NCBI GenBank assembly: GCA_031278895.1
Contig: JAITJN010000013.1
Coordinates: 1 to 34,645, forward strand
Source: Candidatus Endomicrobiellum guadaloupense
GTDB lineage: Bacteria > Elusimicrobiota > Endomicrobiia > Endomicrobiales > Endomicrobiaceae
Reading direction: 5' to 3'
DNA length: 34,645 bases
The position numbers were made by a program, and so were the translations under genes. Below the pieces are notes generated by a model, which had not been told where the DNA came from, did not search any database, and saw only the letters and a program-made list of their open reading frames with translations. Numbering within the stretch: the stretch's first letter is position 1; every line of letters begins with the position of its first letter. This document shows, piece by piece, positions 15,630-24,529 of this stretch.

Positions 15630-16251
15630 TCTTGCAGTTTCGCTAATTATTATTTTTTGTAACTTAGCGTTTTCTTGTGATCAAGATTCAATATTTGGTC
15701 CCAAAACGTTTGATAATCAAAATACAGAAATAATAGCTGATAATATATCTTTTGATAAGAAACATTCAGAATTTTTGGCGTCAGTAAATGTAAAAATCAT
15801 TTCAAAACTTAAAAGTGGTGAGAGGATAGAAGCTTTTGGAAACTCTGCTAAATATAATACCAAAACTGGAAAAGGGGAGATTGGGGGAAAAGATACGATG
15901 ATAAAGTATTTTACCAAAACTTCTCCAAAACCTGTTATTATACGTGCAAAAGAGATACAATTTGATAAAGGCAATGAAAGTATAGGCGCATATGAGGATG
16001 TTTTTGTTATAACTTCTTCAGGCACTATTATCTCAGATAATGTTGTATTTGATAAGAAAACATCTATGGCAGTATTTGAAAAAGATAAAAAAAGACCTGT
16101 TGCTGATATTATGTATGATAATAGAAAACAGATTTACGAAGCAGATAAGATGATTCTTTATGACAGTTCAGACGTCAAAAAAATATTCATGGAAGGGTCT
16201 GTTAAAGGCAAAATAGGAATGGAAGATATCGCAGATGATATTAAAAACTGA
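15571..16251 (+). CDS. lptA: LPS transport periplasmic protein LptA
   Basis: An OstA/LptA-type beta-jellyroll protein that carries LPS across the periplasm. The frame is open from 15490, but the best start is ATG 15571, which has GAGG four bases upstream and puts a signal sequence at the N terminus: RR, then a hydrophobic run to about residue 35, ending CNLAFS. That gives 226 residues. Jellyroll repeats begin at TEIIADNISFDKKHSEF and continue to the end. It overlaps lptC by 59 bases and lptB by 17, an unusually long overlap on the lptC side. A later TTG at 15586 is a less likely start. Confidence 0.85.
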   Translation: MQILNLRRLLLGTSVRFLINLAVSLIIIFCNLAFSCDQDSIFGPKTFDNQNTEIIADNISFDKKHSEFLASVNVKIISKLKSGERIEAFGNSAKYNTKTGKGEIGGKDTMIKYFTKTSPKPVIIRAKEIQFDKGNESIGAYEDVFVITSSGTIISDNVVFDKKTSMAVFEKDKKRPVADIMYDNRKQIYEADKMILYDSSDVKKIFMEGSVKGKIGMEDIADDIKN

Positions 16252-16954
16252 AGAACTATTTAAAAAGTATAAACATAGAATGGTTGTAAATGGCATAAGC
16301 ATAAGTGTGAGTCAAGGTGAAATTGTTGGTTTGCTTGGTCCAAATGGAGCCGGAAAAACTACAACCTTTTATATGACGGTTGGTCTTGTCAAACCATATG
16401 ATGGCAGTGTTTATTTAGGAGACGATGAAATTACCTACTGGCCAATGTATCAAAGATCTCGTGCAGGAGTAAGTTATCTTGCTCAAGAACCATCAATCTT
16501 TCGTGGTTTAAGTGTGGAAGACAACTTAATAGTTATTGCTCAGATGCTTTCTATTTCAGAGGATGAACAACGAAAGAAAGTTGATGGATTACTTGAAGAT
16601 TTTGGTCTTACTAGACTAAGAAAACAGATGAGTATTACTCTTTCTGGTGGTGAAAAAAGAAGACTTGAAATTGCAAGAGCTTTGATAACTGATCCAAAAT
16701 TTTTGCTTCTAGACGAGCCATTTGTTGGAATTGATCCAATTACAGTTGATGATATACAAAAAATTATAAGAGATCTTAGAGACAGAGGTTTAGGGATTCT
16801 AATAACCGATCATAATGTAAGAGAAACTCTTGAAATTATTGACAGAGCTTATATTGTTTATGAAGGGGAAATTTTGCTTGAAGGAAGCGCCAAAGAATTA
16901 TTAGAAAACCCTAAAGCAAAAAAATTGTATCTTGGCGATAATTTTAAGATGTGA
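16235..16954 (+). CDS. lptB: LPS export ABC transporter ATP-binding protein LptB
   Basis: The ATPase that powers LPS extraction from the inner membrane with LptFG, which are not in this window. The 239 residues contain the Walker A GPNGAGKT (35-42), the Q loop (YLAQEPSIF), the signature LSGGE (136-140), Walker B LLLDEP (157-162) and the switch His193 in ITDHNV. YLAQEPSIFRGLSVEDNL is specific to LptB within ABC ATPases. It overlaps lptA by 17 bases. In many Gram-negatives rpoN follows; here hpf comes next after about 100 bases. Confidence 0.95.
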   Translation: MILKTEELFKKYKHRMVVNGISISVSQGEIVGLLGPNGAGKTTTFYMTVGLVKPYDGSVYLGDDEITYWPMYQRSRAGVSYLAQEPSIFRGLSVEDNLIVIAQMLSISEDEQRKKVDGLLEDFGLTRLRKQMSITLSGGEKRRLEIARALITDPKFLLLDEPFVGIDPITVDDIQKIIRDLRDRGLGILITDHNVRETLEIIDRAYIVYEGEILLEGSAKELLENPKAKKLYLGDNFKM

Positions 16955-17051
16955 AGTTTTTTAGAAACGGAAAAGTGCTGAATTTTTACTGATTTGATTA
17001 ACAAATAGTATATAATTTTGTATATTTAATAGTATTGTAAAGGAGAAAGAA

Positions 17052-17606
17052 ATGCAGATTAACATAACTGCAAGACATCTTAAACTGACAAACTCCATAG
17101 ACTCTTACATACGCAAAAAAATTACAAAATATGGGAATTTTTTTGATACAAACAATATTTTTGTACATGTTATAGTGTCTGTTGAAAAAAATAGACTTAT
17201 AACTGAAATACTTCTTCACTTAGGGAAAGTTTCTTTAAGATCGAAAGAAGAATCAACAGATTTATATGCATCAATAGACTTAGCTTCAGACAAACTTGAA
17301 AAACAACTCAAAAAACAGAAAGACATATCCAAAGCTCACAGAAAAGATAATCAGAAAATTTTAAAAAACAAGAAACGCAATATAGAAGAAGCGTTTTCTT
17401 ATGATACTATGGAGGACTCAAGAACAAAAATTGCAGAAATAAAACGATTTGATTTAAAGCCTGTTATTATTGAAGATGCTATTAATGAGATGGATAAATT
17501 TGGATATAGAGTTTATTTGTTTAAGGATGCAACTAGTGAGAATACAAAAGTTCTTTACCGCAATGATAGCGGGTCATTAGTCCTGTTAGAACCAAATGAA
17601 ATGTAA
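17052..17606 (+). CDS. hpf: Ribosome hibernation-promoting factor (long form)
   Basis: Long-type HPF, which binds the 30S decoding region and pairs ribosomes into inactive 100S dimers. Residues 1-100 match the HPF/YfiA fold (MQINITARHLKLTNSIDSYI start), a charged linker (about 100-130) follows, and residues 135-184 form the dimerisation domain (RFDLKPVIIEDAINEMDKFG, then VLYRNDSGSLVLLEP). A strong AAAGGAG site precedes the ATG. Upstream AT-rich sequence contains TATAAT (17011-17016), so a promoter is likely there, but no good -35 box is visible. The ptsN gene follows 18 bases later, the usual neighbour. Confidence 0.93.
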   Translation: MQINITARHLKLTNSIDSYIRKKITKYGNFFDTNNIFVHVIVSVEKNRLITEILLHLGKVSLRSKEESTDLYASIDLASDKLEKQLKKQKDISKAHRKDNQKILKNKKRNIEEAFSYDTMEDSRTKIAEIKRFDLKPVIIEDAINEMDKFGYRVYLFKDATSENTKVLYRNDSGSLVLLEPNEM

Positions 17607-17624
17607 CTCAAATAGGAGAAAGAG

Positions 17625-18083
17625 ATGAAAATTATGGATTTTTTAAGTCAGGACACAATAATTGTTGACCTGAAAGCTACGGACAAAAAGTCGGCAATTA
17701 TAGAACTGACTGAAGTTTTAAAAGATAATAAAAAAATTAAAAATAGCGAAGATTTAATAAATATTGTTTTAGAGAGAGAGAAACTTGGGTCAACAGGGAT
17801 TGGCCAAGGTGTTGCAATCCCTCATGGAAAGACTGATCTTTTGCAAGAACAAATAGGGGTTTTAGGAATTTCTCGCAAAGGGATAGAGTTTAATTCTTTA
17901 GATGGTGAACCTGTTCATATAATTTTTCTTTTAGTTGGACCTATTGAAGTTGCTGGCCAACATTTGAAAGCTCTTTCAAGAATCTCAAGATTATTCAAAG
18001 ATAAATTTTTAAGGCAAGCTATAAAAGAAGCTAAAACTACGCAAGAAGTAGTAAAGCTTATACAGCAAGAGGATGCTTATTGA
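17625..18083 (+). CDS. ptsN: PTS EIIA component, nitrogen-regulatory/fructose type
   Basis: A 152-residue EIIA of the fructose/Ntr family. The phosphorylated histidine is His67 in GVAIPHGKT, and LDGEPVHIIFLLVGP and the QHLKALSRISRLFKD block are typical. In PTS-Ntr systems this protein is a regulator rather than part of a sugar permease. With HPr and EI downstream it could receive phosphate in this organism, as it has no EINtr gene in view. An AGGAG site precedes the ATG, and its stop overlaps the ATG of hprK by one base. Confidence 0.92.
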   Translation: MKIMDFLSQDTIIVDLKATDKKSAIIELTEVLKDNKKIKNSEDLINIVLEREKLGSTGIGQGVAIPHGKTDLLQEQIGVLGISRKGIEFNSLDGEPVHIIFLLVGPIEVAGQHLKALSRISRLFKDKFLRQAIKEAKTTQEVVKLIQQEDAY

Positions 18084-19018
18084 TGAGTATAGATATAGAT
18101 GCTCTTCTTAAAGAAAAAAGTGAAGAATTCAAGTTAAAACTTTTGGCAGGGCAAGTTGGCGTCAACAGGATTATTACTGTGCCTGATATAAATAGACCTG
18201 GCCTTGCTTTAGCTGGTTTTCTAGAACATTTCCCGTATGAACGTCTTCAGGTTATGGGTATAATAGAGCACACATATTTTAATAGTTTAGATAACGACTT
18301 GCAAATAAAAGTGTTGTCTAATATTTTTTCAAATGAAAAAGCTGTTGGATGTATTTTGACTAGGAATCTAGATCCTACTGACACGATGATTAAAGTATTT
18401 TCCGATTTAGATGTACCTCTTTTGAGAACAAGTCTAAGGTCTTCTTCATTTATTGGTGATTTAAATTATTACTTAGATGCTAAGCTTGCGCCTTCAATTA
18501 AAATACATGGTGTTATAGTAAACGTTTATGGACTTGGAGTTTTAATAATAGGAAAATCTGCAATAGGAAAGTCAGAATGTGCTCTTGAGCTTGTCAAAAG
18601 AGGGCATAAGTTTATTGCAGATGATATTGTTAATATAAAAAAACTTTCTTCAGGGCGTTTTTTAATAGGAGGCGGGTTAAAGATTACAAAACATCTAATA
18701 GAAGTAAGAGGTATAGGAATTATAGATATTAAAGAACTGTTTGGTGTTGGAAATATTTTATATGAATCAAAAATAGAACTTGTTATAAAGCTTGAAGAAT
18801 GGAATCCTGTAAAAAAGTACGAAAGAATTGGCCTTGATGACTATTTTACTGAATATTTAGGGGTAAAAGTTCCTGAAGTTACAATTCCTGTTGCGCCAGG
18901 TAGAAATCTTGCTGTTCTTGTAGAAACTGCAAGTTTAAACCAAAGACTAAAAAACAGAGGTCATTTTACCGCTAGATTATTAGATTTTGAGTTACGTAAA
19001 GAAATAAACAATAAATAA
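18083..19018 (+). CDS. hprK: HPr kinase/phosphorylase
   Basis: HprK phosphorylates HPr on a serine with ATP or pyrophosphate and also reverses this, reporting metabolic state. The start ATG 18083 is preferred to a TTG three bases earlier; it gives 311 residues, the usual size. Visible are the N-terminal DRTGG-like domain, His142, the P loop GKSAIGKS (157-164), DD at 180-181, and the family signature EVRGIGIIDI (207-216). The C-terminal VPVAPGRNLAVLVE is also characteristic (here IPVAPGRN). Its likely substrate, HPr with Ser46, is encoded about 6 kb downstream in the same direction. Confidence 0.95.
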   Translation: MSIDIDALLKEKSEEFKLKLLAGQVGVNRIITVPDINRPGLALAGFLEHFPYERLQVMGIIEHTYFNSLDNDLQIKVLSNIFSNEKAVGCILTRNLDPTDTMIKVFSDLDVPLLRTSLRSSSFIGDLNYYLDAKLAPSIKIHGVIVNVYGLGVLIIGKSAIGKSECALELVKRGHKFIADDIVNIKKLSSGRFLIGGGLKITKHLIEVRGIGIIDIKELFGVGNILYESKIELVIKLEEWNPVKKYERIGLDDYFTEYLGVKVPEVTIPVAPGRNLAVLVETASLNQRLKNRGHFTARLLDFELRKEINNK

Positions 19019-19021
19019 GCT

Positions 19022-19885
19022 ATGACCAGACTATATATAATTTCAGGTATGTCAGGAGCTGGTAAAAGTCAAGCCCTCAAGATTTTTGAGGATTTTGGAT
19101 TTGTTTGCGTTGACAATATGCCAGTTCAAATGATTATAGATTTTATAGATATATCAAAGGAGTATGAAAATATTGCTGTAAGTATAGACTCCAGAGCTGG
19201 ACAACATCTTTTGGGGTTTGGAGATTTTCTTGAAGTTCTAGAAAATAAAAAAATTGACTACAAAATTATTTTCTTTAATGCATCTGACAGTATCATTCTA
19301 AGACGTTATTCAGAAACTCGTCGTCGTCACCCTAGTGGGAAATCTGTTTGTGAAGGTATAAAGCAAGAAAGAAAAATGTTGGATAATATTTTTAGTGTTG
19401 CTGATGAGATTGTTGACACTTCAAATCTTACAATAGGTGAGTTGAAAAAAGTAATTTCTGTTCTTGCAGATATCAAACAATCAGAAAAACAATATCTAAA
19501 CATTTCAGTTGTGTCTTTTGGTTATAAGTATGGTATCCCAAATGATGCTGATATAATTTATGATGTGCGTTTTATAACAAATCCTAATTATGTCCATGAA
19601 TTAAAGTATAAAACTGGACGGGATAAATCAGTTCAAAAATATATAGAAAAACAAAGAGAATTTAAAGTATTTTTTAATGAATTCTCAAAACTTATAGAAA
19701 TTACTCTTCCTGGATATATAAACGAAGGAAAAAGCTACTTAACCATTGCAATAGGCTGTAGTGGTGGACGACATAGATCTGTTTTTACATCTGAAAAACT
19801 TGTCGTTTTCCTAAAAAAGAGAAAATATAAAGTAAAGCTTATCCACAGAGATATTCTGTGGGGATATACCAATGAAAAAAACTAA
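19022..19885 (+). CDS. rapZ: RapZ/YvcJ-family nucleotide-binding regulator
   Basis: A 287-residue P-loop protein: GMSGAGKS at 9-16, an early DFGFVCVDNMP, the central SRA and RRRHP motifs and the C-terminal NPNYV and GCSGGRHRSVF blocks of RapZ. In E. coli RapZ delivers the small RNA GlmZ to RNase E and so tunes GlcN-6-P synthesis for cell wall and LPS; in Bacillus the YvcJ homologue has other roles. The RNA function cannot be assumed here. It overlaps yvcK by 14 bases, the same pairing as in Firmicutes. Confidence 0.94.
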   Translation: MTRLYIISGMSGAGKSQALKIFEDFGFVCVDNMPVQMIIDFIDISKEYENIAVSIDSRAGQHLLGFGDFLEVLENKKIDYKIIFFNASDSIILRRYSETRRRHPSGKSVCEGIKQERKMLDNIFSVADEIVDTSNLTIGELKKVISVLADIKQSEKQYLNISVVSFGYKYGIPNDADIIYDVRFITNPNYVHELKYKTGRDKSVQKYIEKQREFKVFFNEFSKLIEITLPGYINEGKSYLTIAIGCSGGRHRSVFTSEKLVVFLKKRKYKVKLIHRDILWGYTNEKN

Positions 19886-20816
19886 CATTGTTGCTATAGG
19901 AGGCGGTACAGGTCTTTCATGCTTACTTAGGGGGTTAAAAAAATATAACTATGATATAACGGCTGTAGTAAATGTCGCTGATGATGGAGGAAGTTCTGGA
20001 AAACTAAGAACGGAGCTTGGTATTTTGCCTCCTGGAGACATAAGAAGCTGTCTTGTAGCATTGTCAGAAGAAGAAAGTTTAATGTCTGAACTTTTTAAAT
20101 ACAGATTTCCTGCTAAAGGTTCTTTAAATGGTCATTCTTTTGGGAATCTTTTTTTAACTGCAATGTCTGCAGTTACTGGAGGTTTTGATAATGCAGTAAC
20201 GCATTGTGGACAAGTGCTTGCTGTAAAGGGAAGAGTTCTCCCTGTAACTCTTTCATCAATTTCGCTTGAAGCAGAATTAGATTCAGGGGAAAAAGTGAAA
20301 GGCGAACAGAAAATTTCAAAAGTTAAAAAAAAAATAAAAAAAGTATACTTAACCCCTGATTCTTCTCAAACAACGCGTGAAGTGATCTCAGCTTTTAGAC
20401 AAGCAGATGTAATAATTATTGGTCCCGGATCTCTGTATACTTCAATAATAGTTAATCTTTTGATTGGCGGTGTTGTAAGTGCTATAAAAAGATCAAAAGC
20501 ATATAAAATATATATCGGAAATATTATGACTCAGCCAGGTGAAACTCGCGATTACAAACTTTCTGATCATATAGCTGCTATAGAAAACAATTCTTATGAA
20601 AATATACTAGATTGTGCTGTGGTAAATAACAAAACTCTCCCTGAGAAACTTTTGAAAAAATACAAAAGATATGGGGCTTATCAGGTAGAAAATGATAAAA
20701 TTCGTATAAAAACCGTAAAAGCAAATTTAATTGCTGACGAGTTTTATGTAAGGCATGATAGTCAAAAGCTTGCTCGTGTTTTATCTGAAATAATTAGGGT
20801 ACATATTAAAAGATAA
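19872..20816 (+). CDS. yvcK: YvcK-family gluconeogenesis/morphogenesis factor
   Basis: A CofD-like protein of 314 residues, with GGGTGLSCLLRGL (10-22), VADDGGSSGKLR (35-46) and LPPGDIRSCLVAL. In Bacillus subtilis YvcK binds UDP-sugars and is needed for growth on gluconeogenic carbon and for cell shape. It forms an overlapping pair with rapZ and sits next to hprK, a set that is usual in Firmicutes but combined here with LPS genes. The exact substrate is unknown. A gap of 28 bases separates it from the PTS genes. Confidence 0.92.
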   Translation: MKKTNIVAIGGGTGLSCLLRGLKKYNYDITAVVNVADDGGSSGKLRTELGILPPGDIRSCLVALSEEESLMSELFKYRFPAKGSLNGHSFGNLFLTAMSAVTGGFDNAVTHCGQVLAVKGRVLPVTLSSISLEAELDSGEKVKGEQKISKVKKKIKKVYLTPDSSQTTREVISAFRQADVIIIGPGSLYTSIIVNLLIGGVVSAIKRSKAYKIYIGNIMTQPGETRDYKLSDHIAAIENNSYENILDCAVVNNKTLPEKLLKKYKRYGAYQVENDKIRIKTVKANLIADEFYVRHDSQKLARVLSEIIRVHIKR

Positions 20817-20844
20817 ATAATAAAGATCTGTTTTTGGAGTTTTT

Positions 20845-21264
20845 GTGATTAAGATTATTATCATCGCTCACTGTAGTTTAGCTAGTGAACTTGTAAAATC
20901 TGTCCAGACCATATCTGGCAAACAGTCTAATTTATATTCTATAGAACAAGGGTTAAACGATAGCTTGGAAGAGATGAAGCTTCGTATAGAAACTGCTATA
21001 AAAGATATAGATAATAAAGATGGAGCTTTGCTTCTTGTAGATATGTTTGGAGGAACTCCATGCAATGCATCAGCTCATCATATTTGTACTGATTTAAAAG
21101 TTGAAGTTATTTCTGGGGTAAATCTTCCTATGATTATTTCTGCAGTAATGTTTAGCAAAACAGATATGAGTTTATCAGAGCTAGCCAATAAAGTGCTTGA
21201 TAGAGGACAAAAAAGCATAATAAATATAAGAAATATCTTACGTAACCACCAAAGCATTAACTAA
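20845..21264 (+). CDS. PTS mannose-family EIIA component
   Basis: A 139-residue EIIA of the mannose/sorbose family. His9 in IAHCSLASEL is the phosphate acceptor, and LLLVDMFGGTPCNAS (about 62-76) is the family's hallmark. It takes phosphate from HPr and hands it to EIIB. It starts with GTG at 20845, supported by GGAG five bases upstream. EIIB follows 14 bases later, as a separate protein rather than the EIIAB fusion of E. coli ManX. Confidence 0.92.
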   Translation: MIKIIIIAHCSLASELVKSVQTISGKQSNLYSIEQGLNDSLEEMKLRIETAIKDIDNKDGALLLVDMFGGTPCNASAHHICTDLKVEVISGVNLPMIISAVMFSKTDMSLSELANKVLDRGQKSIINIRNILRNHQSIN

Positions 21265-21278
21265 TAGGAGAAGTGTAA

Positions 21279-21788
21279 ATGTCTATAGTTTTAGTTAGAA
21301 TTGATGATAGATTGGTGCATGGTCAAATAGTCCAAGGTTGGCTAAAAACAATTGATATTGATGCTATTTTAGTTGTTTCAGATTCAGCTGCAAAAGATAA
21401 AATGCAACAGACTCTAATGAAAATGGCTCTGCCGAATGCTATAAATCTTTATGTAAAAAGTCTTAAAGATGCGACCACATCGCTTAAAGGTGGATATTAT
21501 GACAAAGAAAATATTATGATATTGGCAGCACATCCATCAGACATTTTATATATGATGAATGAAGGTGTAAAGATTACTTCTTTAAATATTGGAGGAATGC
21601 ATTTTATAAATGGCAAAAAACAGCTATTTAAGAATATATGTGTTGATAATGAAGATATTAAAAATCTACATCGAATATATTCTAAAGGAGTTGAAGTAGA
21701 AAATAGAATACTTCCAGAAGACGAGAAGTCAAATGTTATGAATTTATTAGAAAAAGAATACCAGAATATTTGCGAGACTAGTAAATGA
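21279..21788 (+). CDS. PTS mannose-family EIIB component
   Basis: A 169-residue EIIB that phosphorylates the incoming sugar from a histidine. The active site is His14 in RIDDRLVHGQIVQGW, and the rest (SDSAAKDKMQQTLMKMA, then NIGGMHF) matches the family. The ribosome site AGGAG lies ahead of the ATG. Its TGA overlaps the ATG of the GH57 gene (ATGA at 21785-21788), so the two are translationally coupled. Confidence 0.93.
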   Translation: MSIVLVRIDDRLVHGQIVQGWLKTIDIDAILVVSDSAAKDKMQQTLMKMALPNAINLYVKSLKDATTSLKGGYYDKENIMILAAHPSDILYMMNEGVKITSLNIGGMHFINGKKQLFKNICVDNEDIKNLHRIYSKGVEVENRILPEDEKSNVMNLLEKEYQNICETSK

Positions 21789-23887
21789 GCAAAGTTAAAT
21801 TTATTTTCTGTACGCATAATCATCAGCCTATAGGTAATTTTGGCTGGGTTTTTGAAAAAGCCTATCGCAGTGCGTATAAACCTTTTATTGACATTATGTT
21901 AAATCATCCTAAAATAAAATGGAATATGCATGCTAGTGGAATGCTTTGGGAATATTTTGAAAAGGAACATCCTGATTATATAAAAAATGTGAAAAAACTT
22001 GTAGCTATTGGAACTCTTGAAATATTGTCTGGAGGGTACTATGAACCATTAATGGCTTCAATTCCAGATAGGGATAAATTTGCTCAGGTAACTAAACTTA
22101 ATAAATACATAAAAAAAACTTTTAATTGTAAAGAAGCAAGCGGAATTTGGCTTGCGGAAAGAGTATGGGAACCTGGCATGGCAAGAATTTTATCTGAAAG
22201 CGGTGGTCAATATACTATATTGGATGATTCTCATTTTATTGCTACAGGCGTGGATGCAACGAAGTTATACGGATATTATACTACTGAAGATGAAGGCTAT
22301 AATCTCAATATTTTCCTGATAAGCAAAAAAATGAGATATCTGATTCCTTTTGGAACGATTGAAGATATATTGGAATATTTTAGGCATCTAATAAGAGAAA
22401 ATTCTCAGACTGATCCAGTTGTAGTTATGGCTGATGACGGAGAAAAGTTTGGCATGTGGCCTACAACGTATAAACATGTTTATGACAACAAATGGCTTGA
22501 AAATTTTTTAATGGCTTTAGAACAAAATTCTGATATTGTTGAAACAACAACATTTTCAGAAATTTTAAATACAAAGAAATCTTCTGGAAGAGTATATTTG
22601 CCTTGTGCTTCATATGAAGAAATGGGCGAATGGACTTTACCTGTTGAAGAGCAGCAATCTTTTGAGAATGTTTTAGAAAGATATAAGAACGATAATGAGG
22701 CCAAGAAATTTTTGCGTGGAGGATTTTGGAGAAATTTTTTGACAAAATATGAAGAAGCTAATAACATGCATAAAAAAATGCTTTATGTAAGCGAGAAAAT
22801 TGAAAAATGTCTAAAACATGAAAAACGACATAGTCAAAAAGCTTCTAATGATCTGTATGCTGGTCAATGCAATTGCGCTTATTGGCATGGAGCTTTTGGA
22901 GGTTTGTACTTGCCACATTTAAGAAATGCCATTTATAAAATGTTGCTAAAGGCAGAAGAATTTTACAATAAAACTATGCTTAAAAAGGCGACTTGGAATG
23001 TTTTTGATTTCAATTGTGATTCCCAGGATGAATGTTTGTATGAAAGCAAGACGCAAAATATCTATATATCTCCTTCAAATGGCGGCTCAATTTTTGAGTG
23101 GGATATTTTTGAATTTCATCATAACTTACTTGATGTTTTGACAAGAAGATACGAGTCATATCATAATAAACTTAAAGATAACATAGGAAAAGTAGTTCTT
23201 ACAAATGATGCCTATTTGCAAACCCATAGCATACATGACGATTTGATAAGAGTAAAAGAAATAGGGCTTGATAAATATTTGGTTTACGATAAATATAAAA
23301 GAGCGTCATTAATAGATCATTTTTTCTCAAACAATGTAAAGTATGAAGAATGTGTATTTGGAAATTATGAAGAGAAAGGCGATTTCTTTGCTGGAGAATA
23401 CAAACATCAGATAAGGCATAACAGAAAATTCCTAAAAAAGAATTTTGTATTAAGTCTTTGCAGATATGGGAAAGTTGACGGGAAGGATGTTAAAGTTACA
23501 AAAGAAGTTGTTCCTTTTCTAAACGGATATAGTGTTAAGTATGAAATAAAAAATAATTCAAATGAAGATTTAGATATCTGCTTTGCTCCTGAACAAATTT
23601 TTGCTTTTACATCAAAAAGCGGAGATGATTCTTCAATACTGAAAAACGTTGACGAGTGGAAGAGATACGACAGCTATTTGAATATGGAAGTAAAAATTAA
23701 ATTTTCTCAAAAAAACGAAATTTTTGTGTATCCAGTTGAAACTATTTCAAATTCAGATAATGGGTTTGAGAAAACTTATCAGGGAACTGTAGTGCTTCCT
23801 ATTGTAGAATGTTTAGTTAAACAAAATGAAGTTAAAGAGTTCTCTTTTATTACAAGCGTATATTTTAAGAAGCAAAAGGAACTATAA
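21785..23887 (+). CDS. GH57-family 4-alpha-glucanotransferase/amylase-like enzyme
   Basis: A 700-residue GH57 protein with the DUF1925/DUF1926-type architecture of 4-alpha-glucanotransferases. The start HNHQPIGNFG (11-20) is the family signature. The nucleophile is Glu125 in GIWLAERVWEP, and the acid residue is one of Asp217/Asp218 in ADDGEKFGMWP. Residues after about 390 are the beta-sandwich part (SNGGSIFEWD near 455). No signal peptide, so it acts on cytoplasmic maltodextrin or glycogen. It sits between EIIB and EIIC with an ATGA overlap upstream and three bases downstream, an odd place that implies shared regulation with sugar uptake. Alpha-amylase activity is the alternative. Confidence 0.9.
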   Translation: MSKVKFIFCTHNHQPIGNFGWVFEKAYRSAYKPFIDIMLNHPKIKWNMHASGMLWEYFEKEHPDYIKNVKKLVAIGTLEILSGGYYEPLMASIPDRDKFAQVTKLNKYIKKTFNCKEASGIWLAERVWEPGMARILSESGGQYTILDDSHFIATGVDATKLYGYYTTEDEGYNLNIFLISKKMRYLIPFGTIEDILEYFRHLIRENSQTDPVVVMADDGEKFGMWPTTYKHVYDNKWLENFLMALEQNSDIVETTTFSEILNTKKSSGRVYLPCASYEEMGEWTLPVEEQQSFENVLERYKNDNEAKKFLRGGFWRNFLTKYEEANNMHKKMLYVSEKIEKCLKHEKRHSQKASNDLYAGQCNCAYWHGAFGGLYLPHLRNAIYKMLLKAEEFYNKTMLKKATWNVFDFNCDSQDECLYESKTQNIYISPSNGGSIFEWDIFEFHHNLLDVLTRRYESYHNKLKDNIGKVVLTNDAYLQTHSIHDDLIRVKEIGLDKYLVYDKYKRASLIDHFFSNNVKYEECVFGNYEEKGDFFAGEYKHQIRHNRKFLKKNFVLSLCRYGKVDGKDVKVTKEVVPFLNGYSVKYEIKNNSNEDLDICFAPEQIFAFTSKSGDDSSILKNVDEWKRYDSYLNMEVKIKFSQKNEIFVYPVETISNSDNGFEKTYQGTVVLPIVECLVKQNEVKEFSFITSVYFKKQKEL

Positions 23888-23890
23888 ACT

Positions 23891-24529
23891 GTGAGTATTT
23901 TTCTTGTTTCTTTTATTGGTGCTTTATGCAGTACAGATATAACGGCTTTTGGACAGTTTATGATTTATCGTCCGATATTTTGTGCTCCTATTGTAGGCTT
24001 TTTGGCAGGGGATATAATTACTGGCTTTTGTACTGGGATTGTTGTGGAATTATTTTGGATAAGAGCTGTCCCTATGGGAGTTTCCGTTGTTGTTGATATA
24101 TCAATGATAAGTATCCTATCTACTTTTTGGGCATGCACTTATTCCCCAGGATTAAAAGACGCTGCTATTTTAGGACTACTATTGGCAATTCCTTTCGCGT
24201 ATTTGTACAGATTTATAGATATATTAGGAAGAAAATTAAACATTAAAATAATGTATTGGGTAGAATCAGGTATTAAAGATTTTAAAAATAGATATATAGA
24301 AATTGGCATTTTGTCAAGTTTAATTCTTTTTATATTAAGAGCTTTTTTGTTTTATTTGTTTTCTGTAACAGTAGGGAGTAGATTGTTTTGCGATATTTAT
24401 GCAATACTGCCTAGTTACATTATGTCAGGTTTGGCAAAGGCTTGGTACTTGCTTCCTGTAGCTGGTTTTGGTCTAGCTTATAACTTGAGCAATATAAGAT
24501 TGTTATTTTTGAGGGATTGCGGCAAATGA
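23891..24529 (+). CDS. PTS mannose-family EIIC membrane component
   Basis: A hydrophobic 212-residue protein with about six membrane spans, matching EIIC of the mannose family: an early DITAFGQFMI, a GDIITGFCTGIVVELFWI stretch and the VPMGVSVV loop. With EIID it forms the sugar channel. It is shorter than most relatives (about 250-265), chiefly in the C-terminal half. The start is GTG at 23891 with AAGGA about ten bases upstream. Its TGA overlaps the EIID ATG. The sugar cannot be told from the sequence. Confidence 0.88.
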   Translation: MSIFLVSFIGALCSTDITAFGQFMIYRPIFCAPIVGFLAGDIITGFCTGIVVELFWIRAVPMGVSVVVDISMISILSTFWACTYSPGLKDAAILGLLLAIPFAYLYRFIDILGRKLNIKIMYWVESGIKDFKNRYIEIGILSSLILFILRAFLFYLFSVTVGSRLFCDIYAILPSYIMSGLAKAWYLLPVAGFGLAYNLSNIRLLFLRDCGK

